NCBI RefSeq assembly: GCF_048323695.1
Contig: NZ_JBLWFT010000004.1
Span: forward strand, 186,001 to 250,000
DNA length: 64,000 bases
Direction: 5' to 3'
Origin: Aquisalimonas sp007126095
GTDB taxonomy: Bacteria > Pseudomonadota > Gammaproteobacteria > Nitrococcales > Aquisalimonadaceae
Shown: piece after piece, positions 35,460 through 43,452 of the stretch
Position numbering within the stretch: position 1 is the stretch's first letter
Layout: each line of letters opens with the position of its first letter
The notes under the pieces: model-generated
The model's database searches: none
Told to the model about the DNA's origin: nothing
Seen by the model: only the letters and a program-made list of their open reading frames with translations
Program-made: the position numbers and the translations under genes

Positions 35460-35514
35460 CGATTGTCGTTTAGCGGCGATAATCCCCGACCGGGAATAGC
35501 CGAGGGCGTAAATC

Positions 35515-36594
35515 ATGGTGGGAGCGGCGACCCAACGGCGGGTACTGGTCCTGGAAGGAGACCATGGGGACTCCGGGCCGACGACCAGGGAAATCCTGGA
35601 GCCGTCCGGGTTTGTCCTCGATCAGGCCCGGGATCCGGACGAGGCGCTGGAACTGGCACGGCGAGAATCCTTTGACGCCTTCGTGCTGGATGCCGAAAGC
35701 TTCGGTGCGGAGGGTATCGCCCTCTGCCGCCAGCTCCGTGACGAGCCCGGCTATTACCTGTCGCCGATTCTGCTCACCGCCGAGGCCAACGACCGCGCCA
35801 CATGGCAGAAGGCGTTCGCCGCCGGCTGTGATGACCTCCTGCGTCGGCCGCTGGAGCCGGTGGTGGTTCGCGCGCGCCTGGTGAACCTCCTGGAGAAGGC
35901 GGATTACGCCCAGGAGCTTGAGCGCGTGCGCGCGAACCTCGCCCGATACGTCTCCCCGCGACTGCGCCAGATCGTCCAGAACGCCGGACCGGAAGACGGT
36001 TTTCCGCCCCCGCAGTCCCAGCACGTCTGCATCCTCTTCTCCGACATTCGTGGCTTCACGGCGCTGGCCCAGACAATCCCGCCGGCGCGGTTGTTCGCCT
36101 CCGTCAGCCAGCACCTGGGGAGCCAGGTGGAGGCGGTCTACGCCCACGGCGGCTATGTGGACAAGTTCGGCGGTGACGGCATCATGGCCGTGTTCGACGG
36201 TGACGCCATGGCCCACGACGCCTGTGCCTGTGCGTTGGACATGATCGAGGCCAACGCCGCCATGCAGGGCGGCGAGTTCGAGATTCCGCTCGGTATCGGC
36301 ATCCACGAGGGCCCCGTGGTGGCCGGCAATATCGGCTCCGGCGAGCACCTGGATTACACGGTAATCGGCAACACAGTGAACCTGGCCGCGCGTCTGTGCG
36401 GCTGGGCCAGCCCCGGCGATATCGTCGTCTCCGAGGCCGTACGCAGCGTGCTGCGGGAGACCGATGAATTTGCCTGCGTGGAGCCGCGTGAGGCGAATGT
36501 GCGCGGCCTGAAAGAGGCGATCACCCTGTATCGCCTGGAAGGCAAGAGTGCGGGCGAGGCGCAGCGCGAGGGCAGTGGCACTGTCGAGGGCTAA
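35515..36594 (+). CDS. receiver-domain class III adenylate cyclase
   Basis: A 359-residue two-domain signalling protein. The receiver domain (about 9-125) has a phospho-acceptor Asp59 in FVLDAES, but the usual conserved Lys before Pro is Arg111 (LLRRPLEP). The cyclase domain (about 165-345) has metal Asp177 (FSDIRGFT) and Asp221 (DKFGGDG), adenine-specifying Lys217 and Asp280 (LDYTVIG), and transition-state Asn289 and Arg293 (NTVNLAAR). ATP to cAMP activity is therefore expected. No partner histidine kinase is nearby. The start at 35515 is weakly supported. Confidence 0.82.
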   Translation: MVGAATQRRVLVLEGDHGDSGPTTREILEPSGFVLDQARDPDEALELARRESFDAFVLDAESFGAEGIALCRQLRDEPGYYLSPILLTAEANDRATWQKAFAAGCDDLLRRPLEPVVVRARLVNLLEKADYAQELERVRANLARYVSPRLRQIVQNAGPEDGFPPPQSQHVCILFSDIRGFTALAQTIPPARLFASVSQHLGSQVEAVYAHGGYVDKFGGDGIMAVFDGDAMAHDACACALDMIEANAAMQGGEFEIPLGIGIHEGPVVAGNIGSGEHLDYTVIGNTVNLAARLCGWASPGDIVVSEAVRSVLRETDEFACVEPREANVRGLKEAITLYRLEGKSAGEAQREGSGTVEG

Positions 36595-37808
36595 TCTCCG
36601 GGGCGGGGCAGCCGCTCGATGGCGCGGAGCCGCTCCTTTTGCACCGCTTCGGCAATGGCCGGTCCCTTCAGACCCGCTTTGGCGAAGCGTCCGCCGCTGA
36701 TGTCCCGCGTGGCGTCGAGGCAGGCCTGCAGGCGGCGTGTCGGCGGGTAGTCCGTCACGGTGTCCGCGGTCCCGGCGGTGACCGCATCCACGGACACTGC
36801 CAGCAGAAAGGCGCTGAACCGCTCCGGCCGCCGGAACGCATCGCACGCTTCCAGCAACTGCAGCATGCCCTCGGCGCCCAGTGCGTCTGCGGCGTGAGCC
36901 GTGTTCCGGTGCGCCGCGTAGGTGAGTGTCAGTGCCCGGTAAGCGTTGGGCGTGCGCAGCCGCTGACACGCGGAGCGGGCGTGCCCCGGGGCCAGGTCGT
37001 CGCGATCGAGCGCCCCGAGGACCAGGGCCAGTTTCACCGGGCCGTCCGCGCCGTCCACTTTGGCCGCGGTATCCACCGCCGCCAGGGCGTGGTCCCCGGC
37101 GTTCACCCTGTGGCCGGCCACGGTGGTGATTTCCCGCGTGAAGGCGCCGTCCAGCTCCGGAATTAGTCGCGCCAGTGCGCCGCAGTCGCGGAGCACACGG
37201 AAAAACGCCGATGGGCACGGTTCGGTGAGTGTCTTGTCCAGCTCCTGCCACACCCGCTCCGGGACGAGATGATCCACTTCGCCGTCGGCCACCATGCGCT
37301 GGCACAGGTACTTGGTCTCGTCCGCGGGGCGAAAGCCGAGCGGTGCGTAACGCGCCGTGAACCGGGCCAGGCGCAGGATGCGCACCGGGTCCTCCTGGAA
37401 CGCGTCGGAGACATGGCGGAGGAGCCGCGCCTCCAGGTCGGCATGGCCGCTGAACGGGTCCACCAGTGTGCCGTCCGGGCGCTGGGCCATGGCGTTCACG
37501 GTGAGATCCCGGCGCACCAGATCGTCTTCCAGGGTCACGTCGGGTGCCGCGTGGAAGCTGAAGCCGTGGTAGCCGCGACCGGTCTTGCGCTCGGTGCGGG
37601 CGAGCGCATATTCCTCGTGGGTTTCCGGGTGCAGGAACACGGGGAAGTCCTTGCCCACGGGGCGGAAGCCGCGGGACTCCATGACCTCGGGCGTCGCGCC
37701 CACCACCACCCAGTCGCACTCGACCACGGCGCGGCCGAGCAGGGCGTCCCGCACGGCGCCGCCGACCAGGTACACCTCCAGGCCGGCGGTGCAGGGATCC
37801 ACTGCCAC
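36591..37808 (-). CDS. cca: CCA tRNA nucleotidyltransferase, class II, with altered catalytic and HD motifs
   Basis: Adds or repairs the tRNA 3' CCA end; 405 residues, starting at GTG (a second GTG is two codons on). The GGAVRDALLG motif, the FPVFLHPETHEEYALARTER and LEDDLVRRDLTVNAMA segments match the E. coli enzyme closely. Two oddities: the catalytic DxD that reads DRD in E. coli is ECD here (Glu30, Asp32), and the HD metal motif of the C-terminal phosphohydrolase domain (CHDLGKG in E. coli) is GALDRDD, so that domain has lost its His-Asp. It overlaps the adenylate cyclase end (convergent). Confidence 0.88.
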   Translation of the reverse strand: MAVDPCTAGLEVYLVGGAVRDALLGRAVVECDWVVVGATPEVMESRGFRPVGKDFPVFLHPETHEEYALARTERKTGRGYHGFSFHAAPDVTLEDDLVRRDLTVNAMAQRPDGTLVDPFSGHADLEARLLRHVSDAFQEDPVRILRLARFTARYAPLGFRPADETKYLCQRMVADGEVDHLVPERVWQELDKTLTEPCPSAFFRVLRDCGALARLIPELDGAFTREITTVAGHRVNAGDHALAAVDTAAKVDGADGPVKLALVLGALDRDDLAPGHARSACQRLRTPNAYRALTLTYAAHRNTAHAADALGAEGMLQLLEACDAFRRPERFSAFLLAVSVDAVTAGTADTVTDYPPTRRLQACLDATRDISGGRFAKAGLKGPAIAEAVQKERLRAIERLPRPGD

Positions 37809-37811
37809 GAT

Positions 37812-38771
37812 TCAGCGCCCGGCGGCCTGGCGGAACTGGTTGTACCGCGCCCGCTCGGTCTTGTTGGCCAGGTAGGAGGGCACGACGGCGTCAATGGCCG
37901 TGGGCTTGATACCCAGTTCCGGCAGATTGTTCACGCCGCAGACGTTGTCCACGGTGGCCGAGAGGTAGTTGTCCATGGAGTAGGGCTTGCCCGGTACCCG
38001 TTGCAGCACGCGCGCCTGCAGGCGTGAAAGACGGTCGCTCAGCGGCCATACGGCTCGGCGAAGCCCGGCCTTGTCGGCGGTGTAGCGCACCAGCTCCTCG
38101 AGGCTATAGGTGTCCGGGCCGCAGAGGTCGTACGTCTGGCCGAAGGTGTCCCGATCGGTGAGTGCGTCGGTGAATGCCTGGGCCACGTCGCCCACGTAGA
38201 CGGGGCTGAACCGGGCCCGCGGCGAAGGCAGCGGGAAGGCGCCGGGCGAGAGCCGCAGCAACGTCGCGAACTGGTTGAAGAAGCTGTCGTCCGGGCCGAA
38301 GATCACCGATGGGCGGAACACCGTCACGTCCAGGTCGTTGGCTGCCAGCACCCGGCGCTCGGCTTCGCCCTTGGTCTGTTGATAGTAGCTCGGGCCGTGG
38401 TCGGCGTCGGCGCCCAGGGCGCTCATGTGCAGCAGACGGGTCACACCCGTGGCGCGGCAGGCATCCAGCACCTTGTCGGTGAGCTCCACGTGGGCGTGGC
38501 GGAAGCCGCTGCCGTCGAAGCCCTTCTCGTTGAGAATGCCCACCAGGTTGATGACGGCGTCGCACTCTGCGAACAGCTCCCTCAGCGTCTCCGGTTCATG
38601 GATGTTCGCTTCCACCAGTTCCAGACCGGGGACGACGAGAATCTGCTTGGTGCGTTCGCGCCGGCGTGTGGGAATCCGGGAATGGATTTCCTGGTCGTGA
38701 AGGCGGTTGGCGAGGTGCCGGCCGACAAACCCGCTGCCGCCGAGAATGCAGACCCGTTGCATGCGCATCAT
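37812..38771 (-). CDS. NAD(P)-binding Rossmann protein, complex I NDUFA9-like
   Basis: A 319-residue extended-SDR/epimerase-like protein. The nucleotide-binding motif is ILGGSGFVGRHLANRL; YYQQTKGEAE carries the Tyr/Lys pair of the SDR active-site position; VTVFRPSVIFGP follows. The body resembles NDUFA9, an accessory subunit of mitochondrial complex I, annotated in bacteria as complex I NDUFA9 subunit family. The substrate is unknown. It ends three bases before the cca start, so the two form a unit. The start has GGAG nine bases upstream. Confidence 0.85.
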   Translation of the reverse strand: MMRMQRVCILGGSGFVGRHLANRLHDQEIHSRIPTRRRERTKQILVVPGLELVEANIHEPETLRELFAECDAVINLVGILNEKGFDGSGFRHAHVELTDKVLDACRATGVTRLLHMSALGADADHGPSYYQQTKGEAERRVLAANDLDVTVFRPSVIFGPDDSFFNQFATLLRLSPGAFPLPSPRARFSPVYVGDVAQAFTDALTDRDTFGQTYDLCGPDTYSLEELVRYTADKAGLRRAVWPLSDRLSRLQARVLQRVPGKPYSMDNYLSATVDNVCGVNNLPELGIKPTAIDAVVPSYLANKTERARYNQFRQAAGR

Positions 38772-38952
38772 GAATCGCGGCTCCGTGTGCTCGAAAAATG
38801 GCCCGTTGGGGCGTGCTGGTTGCCAAGTCTATCAAGAAGCCCGCGGGACGTCGGTGGCGAATTTCCGCGCCGGAACCGTTACCCTGTGCCGCGCCTGCGG
38901 CCGTACGCGTGGGTCGGGCCGTGAATTCGCAAGTCTGGAGCGGGGGCTGTAC

Positions 38953-39744
38953 ATGCTGACGACTCTTCTCGTTTTTCTCGCCGCGGGCGCCGTGGCCGGG
39001 CTGATCGGCGGGCTGTTCGGACTCGGCGGCGGCGTGGTGATGGTGCCGGTGCTACTGTTCGTTTTTGCTGCCCAGGGGGTGTCGGAGGCGGTGATCATGC
39101 ACATGGCCGTGGGCAGTTCGCTGGCGGTGATCGTGCTGACCTCGCTCTCTTCCGTTCGTGCGCATCACGGTCTCGGCGGCGTGATGTGGCCGGTGTTCGG
39201 CCGGCTTGTTGCGGGGATTGTCGTCGGGGCGCTGCTGGGTGCATGGCTGGCCGACAGCCTGTCGACCACGGCGTTGCAGAACGTGTTCGCCGTCTTTCTC
39301 GTGCTGGTGGCCGTGAAGATGGGCTTCGACCTGAACCCGCGCGCCAGCGGGCGTGAGCCCGGAGCCGTGGGCATGACGGCGGCCGGTGGCGTCATCGGCA
39401 GCCTCTCGGCCCTGGTGGGGATCGGTGGCGGCACGCTGACGGTGCCGTTTCTGTCGTGGTGCGGCGTCGCCATGCGTCAGGCCGTGGGCACGTCGGCGGC
39501 CTGCGGGTTGCCTATCGCCCTCGCGGGGTCGGTCGGGTTCATGCTCACGGGGTGGGGGCGTCCGGATCTGCCTGCCCTGGCCACGGGGTACGTCTACTGG
39601 CCGGCGGTGGCGGGCATGGCCGTGGCCAGTGTCCTCACGGCGCCGCACGGCGCCCGTCTGGCGCACCGGCTCCCCGGAGCCCTGCTCAAACGGCTGTTCG
39701 CTTTGCTGCTGGCGGTGGTGGCGCTGCGCCTGCTGCTCGGTTAG
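38953..39744 (+). CDS. TauE/SafE-family permease
   Basis: An inner-membrane protein of 263 residues with about eight hydrophobic segments in two repeats, each with a Gly-rich core: GLIGGLFGLGGGVVMVPVLL in the first and GSLSALVGIGGGTLTVPFL in the second. This inverted-repeat layout defines the TauE/SafE (DUF81) family of sulfite, sulfonate or other anion exporters. The substrate cannot be told from the sequence. Its stop overlaps by four bases the end of the convergent YfaZ-like gene. Confidence 0.88.
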   Translation: MLTTLLVFLAAGAVAGLIGGLFGLGGGVVMVPVLLFVFAAQGVSEAVIMHMAVGSSLAVIVLTSLSSVRAHHGLGGVMWPVFGRLVAGIVVGALLGAWLADSLSTTALQNVFAVFLVLVAVKMGFDLNPRASGREPGAVGMTAAGGVIGSLSALVGIGGGTLTVPFLSWCGVAMRQAVGTSAACGLPIALAGSVGFMLTGWGRPDLPALATGYVYWPAVAGMAVASVLTAPHGARLAHRLPGALLKRLFALLLAVVALRLLLG

Positions 39745-40313
39745 AAACGCAGGCGCAGGCCGGCGTGCAGGCCGTCGTCGACCCGCTCGTCGCGGTACTC
39801 GTCCATGTGGAACTTGATCTGCCGGTAGCCCACGAAGGCGTGGGCGCCGCTGACCAGTTCCGCTTCCAGGCGGATCTGCCCCTCGGTCACCCGGTCGGCG
39901 TCGCCACCCGTTGTGATATTGGGTGAGACGTAGCCCTGCAGCACGATCGCCAGCGGAATGTTGGCCGGAATACCCACGCCGACATTGCCGCCCACCGCCA
40001 GCGCCGCAATGCTCTCGCCGGAGGCGTCCAGATCGGCGCCGTAGAGCTTGGTGCCGACGCCGAAGGTCACGGGCTGCCAGCGCCCCTCCACCTCATTGTT
40101 GACGGTCAGGAAGAGGCTGCCGAGCAGGTCGGTGTCCTCGTTGTAGAGCAGCCCCCCGCCATAGCGCACGCTCTGGTTCGCGTCTTGGGAGTTGCGGTCG
40201 GCAAGAATGAGTTCCGCCATCTCGTCACTGAGGGCGAGCTCCAGTTCCTGTGCGTGCGCGGTGGTCGTGACGGTGCCGGCAACGACGACGGCCAGCATCA
40301 AGCGTCGGAGCAT
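39741..40313 (-). CDS. YfaZ-family outer-membrane protein
   Basis: A 190-residue protein with a signal peptide (RRLMLAVVVAGTVTTTAHAQ) and a beta-strand pattern ending LHAGLRLRF. The VRYGGGLLYNEDTDLLGSLF and VGYRQIKFHMDEY segments match the YfaZ family of small outer-membrane barrels, whose function is not established. It is convergent with the TauE/SafE gene and downstream of accC, from which a terminator-like hairpin separates it. Confidence 0.82.
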   Translation of the reverse strand: MLRRLMLAVVVAGTVTTTAHAQELELALSDEMAELILADRNSQDANQSVRYGGGLLYNEDTDLLGSLFLTVNNEVEGRWQPVTFGVGTKLYGADLDASGESIAALAVGGNVGVGIPANIPLAIVLQGYVSPNITTGGDADRVTEGQIRLEAELVSGAHAFVGYRQIKFHMDEYRDERVDDGLHAGLRLRF

Positions 40314-40380
40314 GGTGTCCTCCGGTGGAAGCGGTCTGAAAGGCGGACGCCGCAGGGGTGTCCCGATGCCACGGCATTAA

Positions 40381-40401
40381 ACGGCGCCGAAGGGGCGCCG
40401 T
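40381..40401 (-). terminator. hairpin downstream of accC
   Basis: ACGGCGCC and GGCGCCGT form an 8-base inverted repeat with a 5-base loop; on the minus strand it is followed by TTTAATG, a weak T tract. It lies 21 bases after the accC stop and before the yfaZ-like promoter region, so it probably ends the aroQ-accB-accC transcript. Confidence 0.5.
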
Positions 40402-40421
40402 GCAAGTGTCGTGTGCGGGCG

Positions 40422-41765
40422 TCAGCCTTCGGCGAGCCGCTTCTCCAAGTAGTGGATGTTGGTGCCGCCGGCCTGGAAGTTCGGGTCCAGAAGCAGATCC
40501 TGGTGCAGCGCCACGTTGGTCTTGATGCCGCCGATGATCACCTCCGCCAGGGCGGTGCGCATGCGCGCCAGTGCCGAGTCGCGGGTATCACTGTGGGTGA
40601 TCAGCTTGCCGATCATGGAGTCGTAATAGGGCGGGACCTTGTACCCGGAGTAGATGTGCGAGTCCACGCGCACACCGGGGCCGCCCGGTGCGTGGTACTG
40701 CTTGATCTCGCCGGGGGATGGCACGAACTTCACCGGGTCTTCGGCGTTCAGCCGGCACTCGATGGCATGGCCGCGCACGACGATGTCGTTCTGGCTGTAG
40801 CTGAGCCGCTCGCCGGAGGCGATGCGCAGCTGTTCCCGGACCAGGTCGACGCCCGTGACCATTTCCGTCACCGGGTGCTCCACCTGGATGCGGGTGTTCA
40901 TCTCGATGAAGTAGAAGTTGCCGTCTTCGTACAGGAACTCGAACGTGCCGGCGCCGCGGTAGCCGATCTCCCGGCAGGCCAGGGCGCACCGCTCACCGAT
41001 CTCCTGGCGCTGGGCCTCGGTCAGCCCGGGCGCCGGGCTCTCTTCGATGACTTTCTGGTGGCGACGCTGCATGGAGCAGTCCCGCTCGCCCAGGTGGATG
41101 GCGTTGCCGTAGTTGTCCGCCAGTACCTGGATCTCGATATGGCGCGGATTCTCCAGGTACTTCTCCATGTACACCATGGCGTTGCCGAACGACGAGCGGG
41201 CCTCGTTGCGCGTCACGGAGATGGCGCCGAGCAGGTCGGACTCGTTGTGGACCACGCGCATGCCGCGCCCGCCACCGCCGCCGGCCGCCTTGATGATGAC
41301 CGGGTAGCCGATGCCGCGCGCCAGGCTCAGATTGCGGTCGTCGTCGTCATCCAGCGGGCCGTCGGAGCCGGGTACGCACGGGATGCCGGCTTCCTTCATG
41401 GCGTTGATGGCCGCGACCTTGTCACCCATGACCCGGATGGTCTCGGCCATGGGCCCGATGAAGGTGAAACCCGAGTGCTCCACCCGCTCGGCAAAGTCGG
41501 GGTTCTCGGAGAGAAAGCCGTAGCCGGGGTGGATGCCGTCGGCTGCAGTCACCTCGGCAGCGCTGATGATGGCCGGGATGTTGAGGTAGCTCTCGGCGGA
41601 CGAGGGCGGGCCGATGCACACGGTTTCGTCTGCCAGGCGCACGTGCTTGAGATCCCGGTCGGCGCTGGAGTGCGCCGCGACCGTGCGGATCCCGAGCTCG
41701 CGGCAGGCGCGCAGGATGCGCAGGGCGATCTCGCCGCGATTGGCAATTAGGACTTTTTCCAGCAT
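40422..41765 (-). CDS. accC: acetyl-CoA carboxylase, biotin carboxylase subunit
   Basis: Carboxylates the biotin of AccB at the expense of ATP and bicarbonate, opening fatty-acid synthesis; 447 residues. N-terminal LEKVLIANRGEIALRILRA, the ATP-grasp glycine loop (KAAGGGGGRGMRVV), the MEKYLENPRHIEIQVLAD block and the C-terminal IGKLITHSDTRDSALARM are standard. The ATG at 41765 is preferred to a TTG six bases earlier. accB lies 25 bases upstream. Confidence 0.97.
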   Translation of the reverse strand: MLEKVLIANRGEIALRILRACRELGIRTVAAHSSADRDLKHVRLADETVCIGPPSSAESYLNIPAIISAAEVTAADGIHPGYGFLSENPDFAERVEHSGFTFIGPMAETIRVMGDKVAAINAMKEAGIPCVPGSDGPLDDDDDRNLSLARGIGYPVIIKAAGGGGGRGMRVVHNESDLLGAISVTRNEARSSFGNAMVYMEKYLENPRHIEIQVLADNYGNAIHLGERDCSMQRRHQKVIEESPAPGLTEAQRQEIGERCALACREIGYRGAGTFEFLYEDGNFYFIEMNTRIQVEHPVTEMVTGVDLVREQLRIASGERLSYSQNDIVVRGHAIECRLNAEDPVKFVPSPGEIKQYHAPGGPGVRVDSHIYSGYKVPPYYDSMIGKLITHSDTRDSALARMRTALAEVIIGGIKTNVALHQDLLLDPNFQAGGTNIHYLEKRLAEG

Positions 41766-41790
41766 GAGCAAGTGATCCCCGGGTGATGCG

Positions 41791-42264
41791 TTACTGGATA
41801 ATGAACAGCGGCTGGTCGTACTCCACCGGCTGCCCGTCTTCCAGCACGATGGCGGCGACGGTGCCCGCTTTGTCCGCCTCGATCTGGTTGAGCATCTTCA
41901 TGGCTTCGATGATGCACAGGGTATCACCCACTTTCACCTGCTGGCCTACCTCGACGAACGGCTTAGCCCCAGGTGCCGGTGCCCGGTAGAAGGTGCCTAC
42001 CATGGGCGAGCGCACCGAGTGACCGTCCGGCACGTCGCTGCCGCCAGCCCCCTCGCCGGCATCGGGCGCCGCGGCGGGTGGCGTCTGGGGAGCAGGTGCG
42101 GCGGCCGGCGCCTGCGGCGGGGCGGCGTGGGCGAGCATCTGTGGCGCCGCTTCTCCGCCCCCGCGGCTGATGCGCACGGACTCTTCCCCTTCCTTGATCT
42201 CGATCTCGTTGATGCCGGACTCTTCGAGCAGCTCGATTAGCCGTTTGATCTTGCGGATATCCAT
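41791..42264 (-). CDS. accB: acetyl-CoA carboxylase biotin carboxyl carrier protein
   Basis: A 157-residue BCCP with an N-terminal helical domain (IRKIKRLIELLEESGINEIE), an Ala/Pro-rich linker (about 50-80) and a C-terminal biotinyl domain with the attachment motif EAMKM. It shuttles carboxybiotin between AccC and the carboxyltransferase. It is four bases after aroQ and 25 bases before accC. Confidence 0.97.
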   Translation of the reverse strand: MDIRKIKRLIELLEESGINEIEIKEGEESVRISRGGGEAAPQMLAHAAPPQAPAAAPAPQTPPAAAPDAGEGAGGSDVPDGHSVRSPMVGTFYRAPAPGAKPFVEVGQQVKVGDTLCIIEAMKMLNQIEADKAGTVAAIVLEDGQPVEYDQPLFIIQ

Positions 42265-42268
42265 GTGC

Positions 42269-42718
42269 TTATCCTGCGTTCTGATTGATGTGCCGGATCG
42301 CTGCCTGCAGGGCGAGCTCGTAGCTCAGCGCCTCGAGGCCGCTTATCACGCCAACGGCCACATCCGACAGGTAGGAGTGCTGCCGGAAGGGTTCGCGGGC
42401 GTGGACGTTTGAAAGATGGACTTCCACGAAGGGAATGGCCACGCCGAGCAGTGCGTCGCGGAGCGCCACGCTGGTGTGGGTGTAGGCTGCGGGATTGATG
42501 AGGATGAAATCGACCCCCGCCTCCCCGGCCGCGTGAATGCGATCAACCAGCGCGCCTTCGTGGTTACTCTGGAAGGTTTCCACGGTCACGCCGGCCGCAT
42601 TGGCCTGGCGTTGCAGACGGGCGTTGATCGTATCCAGGGTGTCGGTGCCGTAGACACCGGGTTCGCGCCGGCCAAGCAGGTTGAGATTGGGCCCGTTGAG
42701 CACCAGAATGCTCGCCAT
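42269..42718 (-). CDS. aroQ: type II 3-dehydroquinate dehydratase
   Basis: Shikimate-pathway enzyme, 149 residues, dodecamer in the family. LVLNGPNLNLLGRREPGVYG, FQSNHEGALVDRIH, the active-site NPAAYTHTSVALRD with its His, and VHLSNVHAREPFR with the second loop are intact. I start it at the ATG giving MASILVLNGPN; a longer frame adds a non-conserved N-terminus. aroQ-accB-accC is a common gammaproteobacterial order. Confidence 0.96.
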   Translation of the reverse strand: MASILVLNGPNLNLLGRREPGVYGTDTLDTINARLQRQANAAGVTVETFQSNHEGALVDRIHAAGEAGVDFILINPAAYTHTSVALRDALLGVAIPFVEVHLSNVHAREPFRQHSYLSDVAVGVISGLEALSYELALQAAIRHINQNAG

Positions 42719-42805
42719 TGGCTCCCCCGAGTGTCGTGCCGCCAGGGTGCCGGCGCCACGGGTTGCCACCCGCTACCGTCCCCTCGTTCTGAAGTCGTGG
42801 CCGCG

Positions 42806-42834
42806 ATTGTGTACCAACGACGGATGCTTGTCCA
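42806..42834 (-). promoter_or_regulatory. probable sigma-70 promoter of aroQ-accB-accC
   Basis: Minus strand: TGGACA (42834-42829), 17-base spacer, CACAAT (42811-42806), about 88 bases before the aroQ start. The region 42836-42900 is AT-rich with small palindromes (GTCGC/GCGAC and CCGCA/TGCGG), a contrast with the GC-rich flanks; it could hold regulatory sites or the end of the tlpA-like transcript. Confidence 0.45.
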
Positions 42835-42917
42835 CGGAGTCGCGTTATTTTTGCGACGTTCGCCGCATTTTGCGGTATTTCAGTGATGATTTCGCCCAGT
42901 GTAGGACAGGGTCGGCG

Positions 42918-43448
42918 CTACAGGTGTTCCCGGATCACGGGCTCGATGTCTTCCCGCTCCACTTCCCGGTTGAAGCGGTGCACGATGGCGCCGTCGCGGT
43001 CGATCAGCACAGTATAGGGAAGCGTGCCGAGTTCGTTGCCGTAGGCTTCATTGATGTTCATGGCGTTCTGCACGCCGTAGAAACTCGGGTAGTTCATCTC
43101 CAGCTCGTCGTAGAACGACAGGGCGTCATCGCGATCATCGATGGCGACGCCGATGAACTGGACGCCTTGGTCACCGTAGTCATCCTGCAGTGCGGTGAAC
43201 ACCGGAATTTCCTTGACGCACGGCGGGCACCAGGTGGCCCAGAAATTGAGTACGATCAGGTCACCATCCCATTCGCTGATGCTGCGTTCCTCGTCGTTCT
43301 GCAGGTCCGGGAGGGTGAAGTTGGGCCGCAGCTCCGGCTGAAACCACGTCTGCCAGGCGGCCAGACCGCCAAGGGCGGCGCCAAGGCCGATGACCACCGC
43401 CAGGATCGGGGCCACCCGGCGTCGTTGCTTCCGGGGCTGTTCGGACAT
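42918..43448 (-). CDS. TlpA/ResA-type membrane-anchored thioredoxin
   Basis: A 176-residue protein with an N-terminal anchor helix (about 13-31) and an extracytoplasmic thioredoxin fold. The redox motif is WCPPC (Cys74, Cys77), and cis-Pro is in the GTLPYTVLID segment. TlpA/ResA proteins reduce apocytochrome c or other periplasmic disulfides, fed by DsbD or CcdA. The dsbD gene ends four bases upstream, so electron supply by DsbD is likely. Confidence 0.92.
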   Translation of the reverse strand: MSEQPRKQRRRVAPILAVVIGLGAALGGLAAWQTWFQPELRPNFTLPDLQNDEERSISEWDGDLIVLNFWATWCPPCVKEIPVFTALQDDYGDQGVQFIGVAIDDRDDALSFYDELEMNYPSFYGVQNAMNINEAYGNELGTLPYTVLIDRDGAIVHRFNREVEREDIEPVIREHL

Positions 43449-43452
43449 GTGA

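Noticed and set aside
35470..37719. 749-codon minus-strand frame across the adenylate cyclase and cca genes
   Set aside because: It overlaps two well-supported genes in other frames and shows no recognisable protein features.
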